64,000 nucleotides of DNA from Nonlabens marinus S1-08 (GTDB lineage Bacteria; Bacteroidota; Bacteroidia; Flavobacteriales; Flavobacteriaceae): contig NZ_AP014548.1 of the NCBI RefSeq assembly GCF_000831385.1, positions 1,975,779 to 2,039,778 on the forward strand. Direction: 5' to 3'. Shown here piece after piece: positions 18,705 through 27,522 of this stretch (position 1 is the first letter of the stretch; every line of letters starts with the position of its first letter). A program made the position numbers and the translations under genes. The notes beneath the pieces are model-generated. The model saw only the letters and a program-made list of their open reading frames with translations, ran no database searches and was not told the DNA's origin.

Positions 18705-19223
18705 ATGGCAACAGCAGGGAAAGATTTATCTGCCTATGACAAGGAGGCATTACCAGACGCTTCTGGAATGCGTATAGGAATCGTTGTTGCAGAATGGAAC
18801 GATGATATTACCGAAAACTTATTTAAAGGCGCCCAATCCACTCTTGTGGATTGTGGTGTTTCTAGCGATCACATATTTAGATACAATGTACCAGGTTCTT
18901 TTGAACTCATATATGGTTGTCGCAAGATGCAGGAAAGCACATTTTCTATTGCAGGAAAGCGTAAGAAACAAGAGCTGGATGCCGTGATCGCTATAGGTAG
19001 CGTGATACGTGGCGAAACGGCTCACTTTGATTTTGTATGTCAAGGAGTAACTAATGGGATCAAAGACTTAAATCTAAATAAAACTAGAATCCCAGTCATC
19101 TTTTGTGTATTGACAGATGATACCCACGCGCAATCAGTAGCACGTAGTGGTGGTATTCACGGGAACAAAGGGTCTGAAGCGGCCATCGCAGCAATTAAGA
19201 TGGCGGCTTTGAAGGAAATGTAA
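18705..19223 (+). CDS. ribH: 6,7-dimethyl-8-ribityllumazine synthase
   Basis: The 172-residue protein has the lumazine synthase motifs V-A-E-W-N-D-D-I-T, V-P-G-S-F-E-L, A-I-G-S-V-I-R-G-E-T-A-H-F-D (with the catalytic His), P-V-I-F-C-V-L-T-D-D and H-G-N-K-G-S-E-A-A. It condenses the 5-amino-ribitylamino-uracil with 3,4-dihydroxy-2-butanone 4-phosphate in riboflavin synthesis and forms an icosahedral shell. A short basic insert (A-G-K-R-K-K-Q-E) before the A-I-G-S strand makes it slightly longer than usual. It is co-transcribed with the TPR gene. Confidence 0.96.
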   Translation: MATAGKDLSAYDKEALPDASGMRIGIVVAEWNDDITENLFKGAQSTLVDCGVSSDHIFRYNVPGSFELIYGCRKMQESTFSIAGKRKKQELDAVIAIGSVIRGETAHFDFVCQGVTNGIKDLNLNKTRIPVIFCVLTDDTHAQSVARSGGIHGNKGSEAAIAAIKMAALKEM

Positions 19224-19449
19224 AGCCTTCTTTTTCACACTTTATAATTACCGATTGTTTATCAAAGTTTGAGACGACCTCACAGCTTTGCAGCTATGCG
19301 GGAACATCTCCCATAACCATAGAGTCTTTCTGGCAATAGCCTGAGAGGCAAGGTGAGAATCAACAGGGCTGATAAAACAAAGAAAGCTAAGGGTTAAAAG
19401 ACCCATCTTATCCCGCAATTCTAGAAAAAAATATTGCTGTTTCAAATTG

Positions 19450-20103
19450 TTAAGCCAGTCCGAGGTAAAAGCTTAAAATCCCTAGTGTGTTAAAAAAGCC
19501 ATGTATCATGATCAGCAACCATAAATCGTATTTGCGCACATAGAAAATCACGGATAAGATTGCTCCGATAATTACTACAACTAGTTGACCTGTAATTCCT
19601 TGCTGCATGTGCATGTAACCGAAAAAACCGCAAATTATTAGAATGTTAATAATCAGGCTGATGGTACTGTCTCCAAAGAATTTGATGAAGTGTCGCATTA
19701 GATAGCCTCGAAAAATAATTTCTTCTCCAAATCCTGCAGTAGCCCAAACTATTAATAAATAAAGAATCGTGACTTCAAGATTTCCTTCTAAATGATTCAT
19801 GCTAGAGTAATCTATGGGAACTCCTGTAAGCATCTCGATTCCAGGTACCACTGCAAAGACATAAAAAATAAAAAGTCCCAGTGCAATTAACGGTGCACGC
19901 AAAAGGAGATTTTTTACATTAAAATTTATACGTTTAAATCCAAGCGCTGAAAACGGCTTTCCTTTGTATTCAATATAATTGGCTATAATAATAATGATAG
20001 AGAGAATTATATTTTCAAAAGGCGTCCTGGTAAGTGGCCCGAAGTACATGAAACAAATTATGGAAAGGGTGACTAATGGGATTACTATTTGGCGTAAGTT
20101 CAT
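19450..20103 (-). CDS. CPBP family intramembrane glutamic protease (Abi/Rce1-type)
   Basis: The 217-residue protein has six or more hydrophobic segments and the CPBP motifs G-F-G-E-E-I-I-F-R-G-Y near residue 127 (catalytic Glu pair plus Arg), then F-x-x-x-H in G-Y-M-H-M-Q, and a final M-I-H-G-F-F-N. Family members process CAAX-type or bacteriocin-related substrates; the target here is unknown. A LytTR regulator gene lies 119 bp upstream on the same strand, which suggests joint regulation. The 226 bp downstream of it up to ribH holds no gene I can support. Confidence 0.9.
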   Translation of the reverse strand: MNLRQIVIPLVTLSIICFMYFGPLTRTPFENIILSIIIIIANYIEYKGKPFSALGFKRINFNVKNLLLRAPLIALGLFIFYVFAVVPGIEMLTGVPIDYSSMNHLEGNLEVTILYLLIVWATAGFGEEIIFRGYLMRHFIKFFGDSTISLIINILIICGFFGYMHMQQGITGQLVVVIIGAILSVIFYVRKYDLWLLIMIHGFFNTLGILSFYLGLA

Positions 20104-20222
20104 TTTTTCTATTTTAAATTCGGAAACGAATTAATGAACTAAACAGTTGAAAACCCTAGGAATGATCAAGGTTTTGACTGAATGGTAGTAAATTGATTAC
20201 TGGATAGTCGTTAATTATTAAT

Positions 20223-21065
20223 TTATTTTTTTTGAAACCAGGCCATAAATGCATTTCGTTTATAACGGCTGATGCTGATTTCGGCAATTTTATCATTCTC
20301 AATTGATGGTTTCAATGCAATCCGTAACTTGCCGTTGGCAATCTTTTCAATTTGGTCTACTGCATCTTTGTGAATGATAACTTGACGGTTGACTCTAAAA
20401 AATAATTGGTCGTTTATTTTTTCTTCGAGTTCATTCAATGTAAAATCTGTGGTCACCGTAGTGCCATCATTTTGAACAGCATACACAATTTTATTTTCGC
20501 TGTAGAAACATGCGATACTTTTGTATGTTAGCTTGGTTATTTTTGCACCACTTTCAATAGTGATTTCTTGATCTTTTAAAGATAGCTTATATAAATTGTA
20601 AATATCTAGGCAGTAGGCTAATGCAATTAGAATAGTACTTAGCAATAATGTAATCAGCAATCCAATCAATAAATAATAGAATTCAGTTTCTGCACGCGCA
20701 ATTTTATTTAAGATTATACTTAAAGGGATATACATGACAGTGATATACCCAAGAGTAGAGATCATGTACCACATAATGGATGCAACTTCCACTTTCTTAG
20801 AGAAATACTTTTTTCTGTAAAACTGAAAATTAAGCTCTGCTATGATTCCGATAAGTATGCACAGGGCAATAGTGGATAGAAATCCTTCTTTAGGGAATCT
20901 ATAGAATTCTGCATCTGGGAAACTCTCAGGGGTTGACAAATGATTGACGACTAAAGAGAAAACTGTAAAGACAAGTAATTTCTGAAACCAACTCCATAGA
21001 AAACCTTGGCTACGTTTTGCTGATACTGATTTTAATGTCGTCTTGATGTTTTGTGAAGCATCCAT
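20223..21065 (-). CDS. LytTR-family DNA-binding regulator with membrane N terminus
   Basis: The 280-residue protein has four hydrophobic helices in the first ~150 residues and a LytTR domain at about residues 175-275: I-A-C-F-Y-S-E-N-K-I-V-Y, then F-F-R-V-N-R-Q-V-I-I-H-K-D-A-V and a basic I-S-R-Y-K-R-N-A-F. Such membrane-bound LytTR proteins act as one-component sensors that bind direct repeats upstream of promoters. It has no receiver domain. The downstream CPBP protease is an obvious candidate target or partner. Confidence 0.9.
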   Translation of the reverse strand: MDASQNIKTTLKSVSAKRSQGFLWSWFQKLLVFTVFSLVVNHLSTPESFPDAEFYRFPKEGFLSTIALCILIGIIAELNFQFYRKKYFSKKVEVASIMWYMISTLGYITVMYIPLSIILNKIARAETEFYYLLIGLLITLLLSTILIALAYCLDIYNLYKLSLKDQEITIESGAKITKLTYKSIACFYSENKIVYAVQNDGTTVTTDFTLNELEEKINDQLFFRVNRQVIIHKDAVDQIEKIANGKLRIALKPSIENDKIAEISISRYKRNAFMAWFQKK

Positions 21066-21219
21066 TAAGTAATAATTCTCTTAGAATATAGAACGATGTG
21101 TTCCTACCATGTCAATTAACCGGATTTATAATCTTAAAGCTACTTTAAATTTGCTGATTTTACCTGAGTAAACGCTTATTCAGTTTACTTATAAGAATAG
21201 CACAAATTTCACGCGATTA

Positions 21220-21235
21220 CGCTTTCGCGAAAGCG
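21220..21235. repeat. Palindrome copy upstream of the LytTR gene
   Basis: Perfect 16-mer, 155 bp upstream of the LytTR regulator start and 76 bp beyond the end of the small membrane paralogues. Confidence 0.95.
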
Positions 21236-21310
21236 AACTATTTTTTTGTTCTATGCATTTTTAAGAGACTTATGAGCTGTGAGAATTGTGTGATAATTCA
21301 CCTAAAAACT

Positions 21311-21514
21311 TCAGGAAACTGATGTGTCATTCTTTGCCTTCCACCAGCGGTACAATTGGTAGAAACCTAGTACGATCAATAGTACCGAAAAGAAAACCTG
21401 ATACGTCGCCATGTCTTCCTCGCCTGTGAAATAATCATAGGTCTTCCATGAACCGATTCCTATAAAGGCGAGGGCTAAAACAAAATTGTAATTGGCTTTA
21501 GTAGAATCACTCAT
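21311..21514 (-). CDS. Small membrane protein, paralogue B of a tandem pair
   Basis: The 67-residue protein has two hydrophobic helices separated by Y-D-Y-F-T-G-E-E-D-M-A-T-Y-Q, with a basic C-terminal tail W-W-K-A-K. The layout and residues G-x-G-x-x-x-x-x-x-Y-x-T-x-x-x-D-M-x-T match the gene directly upstream, so the pair arose by tandem duplication. Its ATG overlaps the end of paralogue A by 8 bp. Function unknown. Confidence 0.75.
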   Translation of the reverse strand: MSDSTKANYNFVLALAFIGIGSWKTYDYFTGEEDMATYQVFFSVLLIVLGFYQLYRWWKAKNDTSVS

Positions 21515-21713
21515 TGTCAGATTCCTTTTTTTGTGTAAGTACGGTGTAACCTACAAAGAGTCCATACACGATAAAGGCTCCCGCAAGAATGAGCTGCCAG
21601 GTAGGCATATCTGCTTGTTCAGTATAATACATAAAGAACCGGTACGCGCCAAATCCAATAAATAATAAGGCGAAAATCCCTCCTAATAAAGGATTACGTT
21701 GTTGTGCAGCCAT
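21507..21713 (-). CDS. Small membrane protein, paralogue A of a tandem pair
   Basis: The 68-residue protein has a short polar N terminus, a first helix (F-A-L-L-F-I-G-F-G-A-Y-R-F-F), the linker Y-T-E-Q-A-D-M-P-T-W-Q and a second helix (I-L-A-G-A-F-I-V-Y-G-L-F-V-G-Y), ending in a charged tail K-K-E-S-D-N-E. It aligns by eye with the downstream gene along its length. No family name is known to me. Confidence 0.75.
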   Translation of the reverse strand: MAAQQRNPLLGGIFALLFIGFGAYRFFMYYTEQADMPTWQLILAGAFIVYGLFVGYTVLTQKKESDNE

Positions 21714-21744
21714 GGGTATTAATTTAATACCGCCAAGATAAAAA

Positions 21745-21770
21745 AAAACGCCCCTTTAATGGGGCGTTTT
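21745..21770 (-). terminator. Intrinsic terminator after the 21802-22521 gene
   Basis: AAAACGCCCC and GGGGCGTTTT form a perfect 10-bp stem around a 6-nt loop. Read on the minus strand it ends in eight T residues, so it terminates transcription coming from the 21802-22521 gene and separates it from the small membrane paralogues. Confidence 0.9.
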
Positions 21771-21801
21771 CCAACTTAAACTAACTATTACAATGAAAGC
21801 A

Positions 21802-22521
21802 CTAGGCGTTAAAGTAATTACTATTCCAGATGCTGGTATTAAAGTTTTTGCCGGCGGCAAAGGAATAATACAACACCATACTGGCTATGGATTTAAAGGT
21901 GAAAAAGAATATTAACACAAACTGTACACCGCTGGTCTCTTTAGAGAATAAACCATTAGGGACTGCATATGCCGCAATTAAACTCACTAACAGGGTACAT
22001 AAAATAAGATTCTCAAATGATTTGAAAGGCCAGGCCCATGCTTTTCTAAAAAAGTTCAAATCATTACCCCATTTGTGGATCAAATAAAAATACCCGTTTC
22101 CTATGGGAGCAAAGAGTAGGGGATCATCTGCATTCTCTAACTTGAACATTTTAGATGGTGCCACAATTTTAAAACCTCTCAGCGTCATTTCGTGATCTTT
22201 CTCCAATTGCTTGATTTTATTCAGCGCTTCTTGTGGGATCTCGTTCTTAAAGTATTTGGTATCTAAAAATCGCAACCGGTAGTCTACACAAATATCACGA
22301 ATTTGATCCACGTGATATATCCTATCGGTCTCCAGTAAATCAATGTTGAAAGGATTGCGAGGTGTTGGCTTTTGAGGGCTTTTCATCCTTGCAATGATGG
22401 CATCTTCTTTACGATCATCTTCCGTAAGAATAGCTGAAACTTGTTCTAGGATATCAGTATCCTTAAAGGCTTTCTTGCGTGCTTTTTGCAACTGGTGCTC
22501 GATGTTCGTCCTGCTCAACAT
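21802..22521 (-). CDS. Conserved hypothetical protein with C-terminal membrane segments
   Basis: The 239-residue protein has a soluble, charged first half (L-Q-K-A-R-K-K-A-F-K-D and a D-Q-I-R-D-I-C-V-D-Y-R-L-R-F stretch) and two hydrophobic helices after about residue 170 (N-L-I-L-C-T-L-L-V-S-L and V-L-I-F-F-F-T-F). P-L-L-F-A-P-I-G-N-G-Y-F-Y-L-I-H-K-W-G-N-D is a distinctive conserved-looking block before the helices. I do not recognise the family. It is monocistronic, ending at a strong terminator. Confidence 0.75.
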   Translation of the reverse strand: MLSRTNIEHQLQKARKKAFKDTDILEQVSAILTEDDRKEDAIIARMKSPQKPTPRNPFNIDLLETDRIYHVDQIRDICVDYRLRFLDTKYFKNEIPQEALNKIKQLEKDHEMTLRGFKIVAPSKMFKLENADDPLLFAPIGNGYFYLIHKWGNDLNFFRKAWAWPFKSFENLILCTLLVSLIAAYAVPNGLFSKETSGVQFVLIFFFTFKSIASMVLYYSFAAGKNFNTSIWNSNYFNA

Positions 22522-22657
22522 AAGATTGGATTTAGGATATGAAGATGGAAATTTAATTCAAAATATCTTCCTTATGTCCTTTATGTCGAGCAGCTAGCAA
22601 GAACCTATCAGTCTAGCAAAAATATTTTTCACCAATAGCTGTAGTCTAGCGATTGAA

Positions 22658-25081
22658 TTATCTCAATACAGCTCCCGCCTGCTTTTCTAGTTGCGCCTGT
22701 AGTTTGCCCATGACTTTATCAATTTGCTTATCTGTCAAAGTTTTTTCTGGATCCTGCAATACAAAGCTCAATGCATAGGATTTTTTGTCCTCAGGAAGCT
22801 CTTTACCTTCATAGACATCAAACAAATCGACGGACTTTAGCAACTGGCGTTCTGTTTGAAAAGCAATATTCTGCAGTTCTTTAAAGGGTGTTTTCTTATC
22901 TATTAATAAGGCTAGATCACGATGCACTGCTGGTGATTTTGAAATAGAGGAAACGGATTGATGCTCCTTGCGTATTAATTTAACGATCTCGCTCCAGTAT
23001 AAATTTGCATAATACACTGGCTCATCAATATCAAAAGCTCTGGCAATTTTTTTCTTAACTATTCCTAGATCTACTAATTTGCTACCGCTATTTAAGGCAA
23101 GGCCTTCACTCAAGAAATCAAGTTTAGACTCTTTTTCATTTAAATTTTGTATTCCCAATCGGTTCAATACCGCTACTACCGCTCCTTTTAAAAAGAAAAA
23201 ATCTGCATCTTGTTGTGTGGAGTTCCATGATTTTCCCTGAAGTTTTCCAACCGTTAGGATGGAAAGATGCTTCTGCTCCGTACGAGTGCCTTTTTGATAT
23301 TCGTGGTAGGTGTTCCCGAATTCAAAGAACTTCAAGTTGTTCTGTTTGCGGTTCAAATTGTAGGCCACAGCCTCTAGACCGCCGTACAATAAACTTTGTC
23401 GCAAGACAGATAAGTCATTGCTAAGTGGGTTGAGGATCTTGACCTCATTTTTAGAAGAAATCTGTTCGGTAAATTGGTGGTACTTATCTGAGGTCAGGCT
23501 GTTCGCCATCATTTCAGTAAATCCTTGACCTATCAATTGCTGCGCAACAATATTCTCTAATTTGTAATTGTCCAGTTTAGAACTGGTCGCGATCGTAGCA
23601 TTGAGCTTAGTAGAAGTTTCGATTCTATCATAACCGTAGACTCTCAAGATCTCTTCAATTACATCAACTGGTCTAGAAACATCATTTCTATAAGCAGGAA
23701 TACTCAACCCTAGGCCTGCCTCGGTAACATTTTTCACATTGATGTCCAGCGTTCTCAAAATGTCTTTGATTTCGATACGATCAATTTGCTGACCTATCAA
23801 TGAGTCGATCTTGGCGAAGGGTAGAAACACCTCGCTGTCCTCAATTTTATGAGGATACAAATCTGAAATATCGCTCGCAATCTCACCACCTGCTAATTCT
23901 TTAATTAGAATGGCTGCACGTTTTAGAGCATCTTCAGTAATGTTAGGATCTATACCTCGCTCAAACCTAAAAGAGGCGTCTGTATTAAAACCATGTCTTT
24001 TTGCTGTTTTACGTACGCTTACAGGATTGAAATAGGCACTTTCTAGAAAGATAGACGTCGTACTGTCAGTCACCCCACTATTTTGACCGCCGTAAACTCC
24101 AGCGATGCACAATGGTTTTTCTGCATCGCAAATCATTAAGTCCTCTTCATGCAACTCGTGTACCTCGCCATCCAGCGTAGTGAAGGGAGTACCAGAGCTT
24201 AAAGTTTGCACTACAATTTTTTTGCCTTCGATTTTGGCAGCGTCAAAAGCATGCAGTGGCTGTCCCAACTCATGCATCACATAATTGGTGACATCCACAA
24301 CGTTATTTTTAGGCGCAATACCTATCGCCTTCAAGCGGTTTTGCAACCATGCTGGTGAGGCTGCAAGATTTAATCCCTTAATAGTTAAACCGCAATACCT
24401 AGGAGCTAATTCTTTATTTACCACCTCTATATCAAAGCGGTCGCTTCTAGAATCGACGTGAAAACTACTAAAAGATGGCGTGATGAATTCTGGAGCTGAT
24501 TCGGTTATTGCGAGGCCAGCACGTAAATCGCGGGCAACGCCCAGGTGCGACATAGCATCTGCACGATTAGGTGTTAATCCTATTTCAATGACTTGGTCGG
24601 TTTCTATTTCAAAAACGGTAGCTAGTGGTGTTCCAATTTCTAGATCACCATCCAGCACCATGATTCCATCGTGTGAGGTGCCTAAACCTAACTCATCCTC
24701 AGCACAAATCATCCCATGGCTTTCTTCACCACGTATTTTTCCTTTTCTAATCGTCCAGGCTTCTCCTTTGTCATCATAAAGCACTGTTCCAATGGTGGCT
24801 ACGGGTACTTTTTGACCTGCAGCAACATTTGTGGCACCACAAACGATTTGAACCACTTCAGTACCTAGATCGACTTTTGTGAGTTTGAGCTTGTCAGCAT
24901 TTGGATGCTTGTAACATTCCAAAACCTTGCCCACAACCACGCCTTTCAAGCCACCTTTCACACTCTCAAACGGTGTCACACCTTCTACTTCTAACCCTAG
25001 TGAAGTTAATAAAGCGGTATGTTTATCCAGATCGTCAGGTACATTGATGAACTGTTTTAGCCAATTGTAAGAAATCTTCAT
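22658..25081 (-). CDS. pheT: Phenylalanine-tRNA ligase beta subunit
   Basis: From the ATG at 25081 the product has 807 residues, the normal length. It starts M-K-I-S-Y-N-W-L-K; a tRNA-binding (EMAP-type) domain follows at ~40-150 (H-P-N-A-D-K-L and C-G-A-T-N-V); then the B3/B4 editing domain, B5 domain, the catalytic-like core (E-F-G-N-T-Y) and a C-terminal anticodon-binding FDX-ACB domain (S-P-A-V-H-R-D-L-A-L-L). It pairs with PheS, not in this window. An ATG at 25141 would add residues encoded by the palindrome and is rejected. Confidence 0.97.
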   Translation of the reverse strand: MKISYNWLKQFINVPDDLDKHTALLTSLGLEVEGVTPFESVKGGLKGVVVGKVLECYKHPNADKLKLTKVDLGTEVVQIVCGATNVAAGQKVPVATIGTVLYDDKGEAWTIRKGKIRGEESHGMICAEDELGLGTSHDGIMVLDGDLEIGTPLATVFEIETDQVIEIGLTPNRADAMSHLGVARDLRAGLAITESAPEFITPSFSSFHVDSRSDRFDIEVVNKELAPRYCGLTIKGLNLAASPAWLQNRLKAIGIAPKNNVVDVTNYVMHELGQPLHAFDAAKIEGKKIVVQTLSSGTPFTTLDGEVHELHEEDLMICDAEKPLCIAGVYGGQNSGVTDSTTSIFLESAYFNPVSVRKTAKRHGFNTDASFRFERGIDPNITEDALKRAAILIKELAGGEIASDISDLYPHKIEDSEVFLPFAKIDSLIGQQIDRIEIKDILRTLDINVKNVTEAGLGLSIPAYRNDVSRPVDVIEEILRVYGYDRIETSTKLNATIATSSKLDNYKLENIVAQQLIGQGFTEMMANSLTSDKYHQFTEQISSKNEVKILNPLSNDLSVLRQSLLYGGLEAVAYNLNRKQNNLKFFEFGNTYHEYQKGTRTEQKHLSILTVGKLQGKSWNSTQQDADFFFLKGAVVAVLNRLGIQNLNEKESKLDFLSEGLALNSGSKLVDLGIVKKKIARAFDIDEPVYYANLYWSEIVKLIRKEHQSVSSISKSPAVHRDLALLIDKKTPFKELQNIAFQTERQLLKSVDLFDVYEGKELPEDKKSYALSFVLQDPEKTLTDKQIDKVMGKLQAQLEKQAGAVLR

Positions 25082-25101
25082 AAAAGGTCGATTTGAACGC
25101 A

Positions 25102-25135
25102 CAAAGATAGTGGGAATACCGCTTTCGCGAAAGCG
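25102..25135 (-). promoter_or_regulatory. pheT -7 box with the palindrome at the -33 position
   Basis: TATCTTTG on the minus strand (25109-25102) fits the TAnnTTTG consensus, 21 bp before the pheT ATG. No TTTG lies 19-21 bp upstream; instead the palindrome (25120-25135) occupies the spacer and -33 zone, supplying CTTTCG there. Confidence 0.45.
25120..25135. repeat. Palindrome copy upstream of pheT
   Basis: Perfect 16-mer with one extra matching base pair on each side (25119-25136). Confidence 0.95.
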
Positions 25136-25194
25136 GAACACTTCTTAATACTCATGTAATAAAGTGGAGTTAGAGTCCGTAAAGTAATGGGATT

Positions 25195-26010
25195 TTAATA
25201 TTCCCAGCGGCGTAATTTATTGAGTTCTTCCATATCTTGAAGCTGCTCTGCAGGGATCACTTTAGAAAATGAAGCATGTTGCTCAATCGCGTACTCCAAT
25301 TGCTCCACAATTTTCTCTACAGAATCATTTTCATAGTCGATTTCTAATGGTGCTTTAATCTCCATAGATTGTAGGATGTTGCGTTTTTTGATGCGCAAGC
25401 CTTTTTTGTCAAAACTGCGTCTAAAGCCATCAATAACTACTGGCACAACAATAGGTTTATATTGCTTAATGATGTGCGCTGTTCCTTTACGTATAGGTTT
25501 AAAAGGTTTTGTGGTGCCTTGTGGGAAGGTAATGACCCAGCCGTCCTCTAGTGCGATTCCAATGTTTTTAGTGTCGTCTGGATTTACAGATCTATTGACT
25601 TCTTCTCCCTTAGCTCGCCAGGTGCGTTCTACGGTTATGGCGCCAGCGTATGCCATGATTTTAGGCAATAGACCACTTTCCATGGTTTCCTTAGCGGCAA
25701 CGTAGTAAATATTAAGTTTAGGTTTCCATAGGTAGCCTACATTCTCAATGCTGTCCTTGCGTCCAGAAAGGGAAGCGTTGAAAACGTGAAACATGCTCAC
25801 AACATCTGCAAAATAGGTCTGGTGATTAGAAACAAATAGAACTCCTGTAGAAGGTAAGTCTTTTATGATTTCACTACCATCGATTTGTAGTTCATTAAAA
25901 CCGCGATAACGGCGGTGGGAGAGGACTCCCATGATTCGGATCAACCAGAGTTTTAAAAATAGAATATGGCCAAAAGGATTTTTCTTGAACAATCCCATAT
26001 AAAATGTCAA
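25195..26010 (-). CDS. PlsC-like 1-acylglycerol-3-phosphate acyltransferase
   Basis: The 271-residue protein carries the acyltransferase motif N-H-Q-T-Y-F-A-D (N-H-x4-D, catalytic His) near residue 63 and T-F-P-Q-G-T-T-K-P near residue 152, a variant of F-P-E-G-T-R in which Gln replaces Glu. A hydrophobic N-terminal stretch anchors it to the membrane. It most likely acylates lysophosphatidic acid or an amino-acid lipid; the substrate is open. A second ATG at 25998 could be the true start. Not coupled to pheT, which ends a separate unit. Confidence 0.87.
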   Translation of the reverse strand: MTFYMGLFKKNPFGHILFLKLWLIRIMGVLSHRRYRGFNELQIDGSEIIKDLPSTGVLFVSNHQTYFADVVSMFHVFNASLSGRKDSIENVGYLWKPKLNIYYVAAKETMESGLLPKIMAYAGAITVERTWRAKGEEVNRSVNPDDTKNIGIALEDGWVITFPQGTTKPFKPIRKGTAHIIKQYKPIVVPVVIDGFRRSFDKKGLRIKKRNILQSMEIKAPLEIDYENDSVEKIVEQLEYAIEQHASFSKVIPAEQLQDMEELNKLRRWEY

Positions 26011-26095
26011 ATTTGAACGAAAGGCTAAGGTACTAAATCAAGTCCTTATCTACCGTATAAAATTAGAGTTGATACACTCTTGTTTCTTTAAAATT

Positions 26096-26743
26096 CTACT
26101 TATCAAATAGAGGCAGCATCATTTCCCTTAGTTCATAAAGTATCATGGCTGTTGCGCCCCAAACGACTTGTTTTTGCAATAAAAAACAAGGGACATCTGT
26201 ATTGTCTAGATAGCTTGTGGAAAGGTTAACCTTTGATATGTTTTTGGGATCCAGCAAATCCATTAATGGCACTTCAATGATTGACTTTACCTCGCTGGGT
26301 TGCGGTTTGAAGGATAAGTTCGCTTTCGCGAAAGCGAGATACGGCCTAACCATATAATTGCTAGGAGGAATGTAAATAGGAGTCACAGACCGGATCAAGA
26401 GCTGGTCCGATTGCGCTATACCCACTTCTTCCTCTGTCTCACGCAAGGCAGTGACTGAAAAATCAGCATCTTCTTTTTCTGCACGTCCACCAGGAAATGC
26501 AATTTGCCCACTGTGTTTCCCTTTGGAAATCATGCGTTCAATCAATACAAAATAAGGTACATCATTTTTAGGGTACAACAACATCATAGTAGCAGCCTCC
26601 TTAGGTGTTTTAGTAGACAGTTGAGCGCGCTGCAATTCGTCCAAACGTTCTACCGCTGCCATTTGTAGCTGCGCTTTCTCGCCTGGCAATGACATATTCC
26701 TTAATTTTGGAACATTATCTAAAAAGTCGCTGAATGAAATCAA
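26096..26743 (-). CDS. CoA pyrophosphatase-type Nudix hydrolase (NudL family)
   Basis: The 215-residue protein has G-K-H-S-G-Q-I-A-F-P-G-G-R-A-E-K-E-D near residue 73 and the Nudix box ending R-E-T-E-E-E-V-G-I. The H-S-G-Q-I-A-F-P-G-G lead and the C-terminal V-W-G-A-T-A are typical of the NudL/PCD1 coenzyme A diphosphatases, which cleave CoA or oxidised CoA. One palindrome copy inside encodes L-A-F-A-K-A-N. Its 5' end overlaps the divergent cyclophilin gene by 10 bp. Confidence 0.92.
   Translation of the reverse strand: MISFSDFLDNVPKLRNMSLPGEKAQLQMAAVERLDELQRAQLSTKTPKEAATMMLLYPKNDVPYFVLIERMISKGKHSGQIAFPGGRAEKEDADFSVTALRETEEEVGIAQSDQLLIRSVTPIYIPPSNYMVRPYLAFAKANLSFKPQPSEVKSIIEVPLMDLLDPKNISKVNLSTSYLDNTDVPCFLLQKQVVWGATAMILYELREMMLPLFDK
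26321..26336. repeat. Palindrome copy inside the Nudix gene
   Basis: Perfect 16-mer, read as A-F-A-K-A at about residues 136-140. Confidence 0.95.
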
Positions 26744-27459
26744 TGTGGATCTGTTTATGTATGCTGGTAGTCCTCGTTTCTTGTAAAGATACTACAGCCG
26801 ACTCAAAACCGCCGCAGAAGGAAGAAGCACCGCCACCCAGTAAGGAAGAGCAAGAAGAAGAATCCCTAGCGGAATTCTACAAACCTAGGGTAAGCTATGA
26901 AGGCGATACCTTGTTAAGCTACATTCCCCAAGATAGTGTCAAAGCATTTTTTACCAGATATGGAAAGAGAAATCCAGAAACCAAAGTGCGTATGTCCACA
27001 AAATATGGAGATATCGATATGGAACTGTTTACCGAAACCCCTATATACAGGGCCAGCTTTATCTATTTAATCAAAAACGGCTATTTTGATGAAACAGTAG
27101 TTTACCGCACCGTGCCCAGGTTCATCGTTCAAGCGGGTCATAGCGATAACAAGATCACCGCTGAAAAACGTACCAGTGCTGGGAACTATAAGTTGGAGCC
27201 TAATTTTTTACCGAATGTCAAGCATGCCTATGGCACGTTGAGTAGTGCTAAACAATGGGAAGATAATCCAGAGGACTGGCACAATCCCTTTGACTTTTTT
27301 ATCTCTCTGAGAGCTACAGACCATTTAGATGGAGAGCATACCATTTTCGGTAGAGTGACTTCAGGAATGGAAGTAGCAGAGAAAATTTCTCAAGTAGAAA
27401 CCGACACTGCGGAATGGCCCTTAATTGATGTTTATATTAAGATGAGTGTGTTGGAGTAG
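26734..27459 (+). CDS. Cyclophilin-type peptidyl-prolyl isomerase lipoprotein
   Basis: The 241-residue protein has a leader ending V-L-V-S-C (Cys17), a Pro/Glu-rich linker, and a cyclophilin domain from about residue 88 (T-K-Y-G-D-I-D-M-E-L-F, Y-F-D-E-T-V-V-Y-R, F-I-V-Q-A-G-H, H-T-I-F-G-R-V-T-S-G-M). The usual F-x-x-x-x-P-x-F-x-x-Q-x-G pattern is altered to P-R-F-I-V-Q-A-G-H. It should assist proline isomerisation of envelope proteins. ATG at 26743 is an alternative start that would avoid the overlap with the divergent Nudix gene. Confidence 0.9.
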   Translation: MKSMWICLCMLVVLVSCKDTTADSKPPQKEEAPPPSKEEQEEESLAEFYKPRVSYEGDTLLSYIPQDSVKAFFTRYGKRNPETKVRMSTKYGDIDMELFTETPIYRASFIYLIKNGYFDETVVYRTVPRFIVQAGHSDNKITAEKRTSAGNYKLEPNFLPNVKHAYGTLSSAKQWEDNPEDWHNPFDFFISLRATDHLDGEHTIFGRVTSGMEVAEKISQVETDTAEWPLIDVYIKMSVLE

Positions 27460-27474
27460 GAGGTTGTACTATCC

Positions 27475-27522
27475 TTTAAGTTTAAGTTTAAGTTTAAGTT
27501 TAAACTGAAACTGAAACTTAAA
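27475..27522. repeat. TTTAAG hexamer tandem repeat with inverted half
   Basis: Four TTTAAG units, TTTAAA, two CTGAAA units and CTTAAA follow one another without interruption. The second half is nearly the reverse complement of the first, so the block can fold into an imperfect hairpin. It lies just after the cyclophilin gene in a 343-bp stretch (27460-27802) that contains no gene. Confidence 0.85.

Noticed and set aside
19224..19449. 65-codon minus frame and inverted repeats between ribH and the CPBP gene
   Set aside because: No signal, family or promoter; composition is not protein-like. The 226 bp hold no gene I can support.
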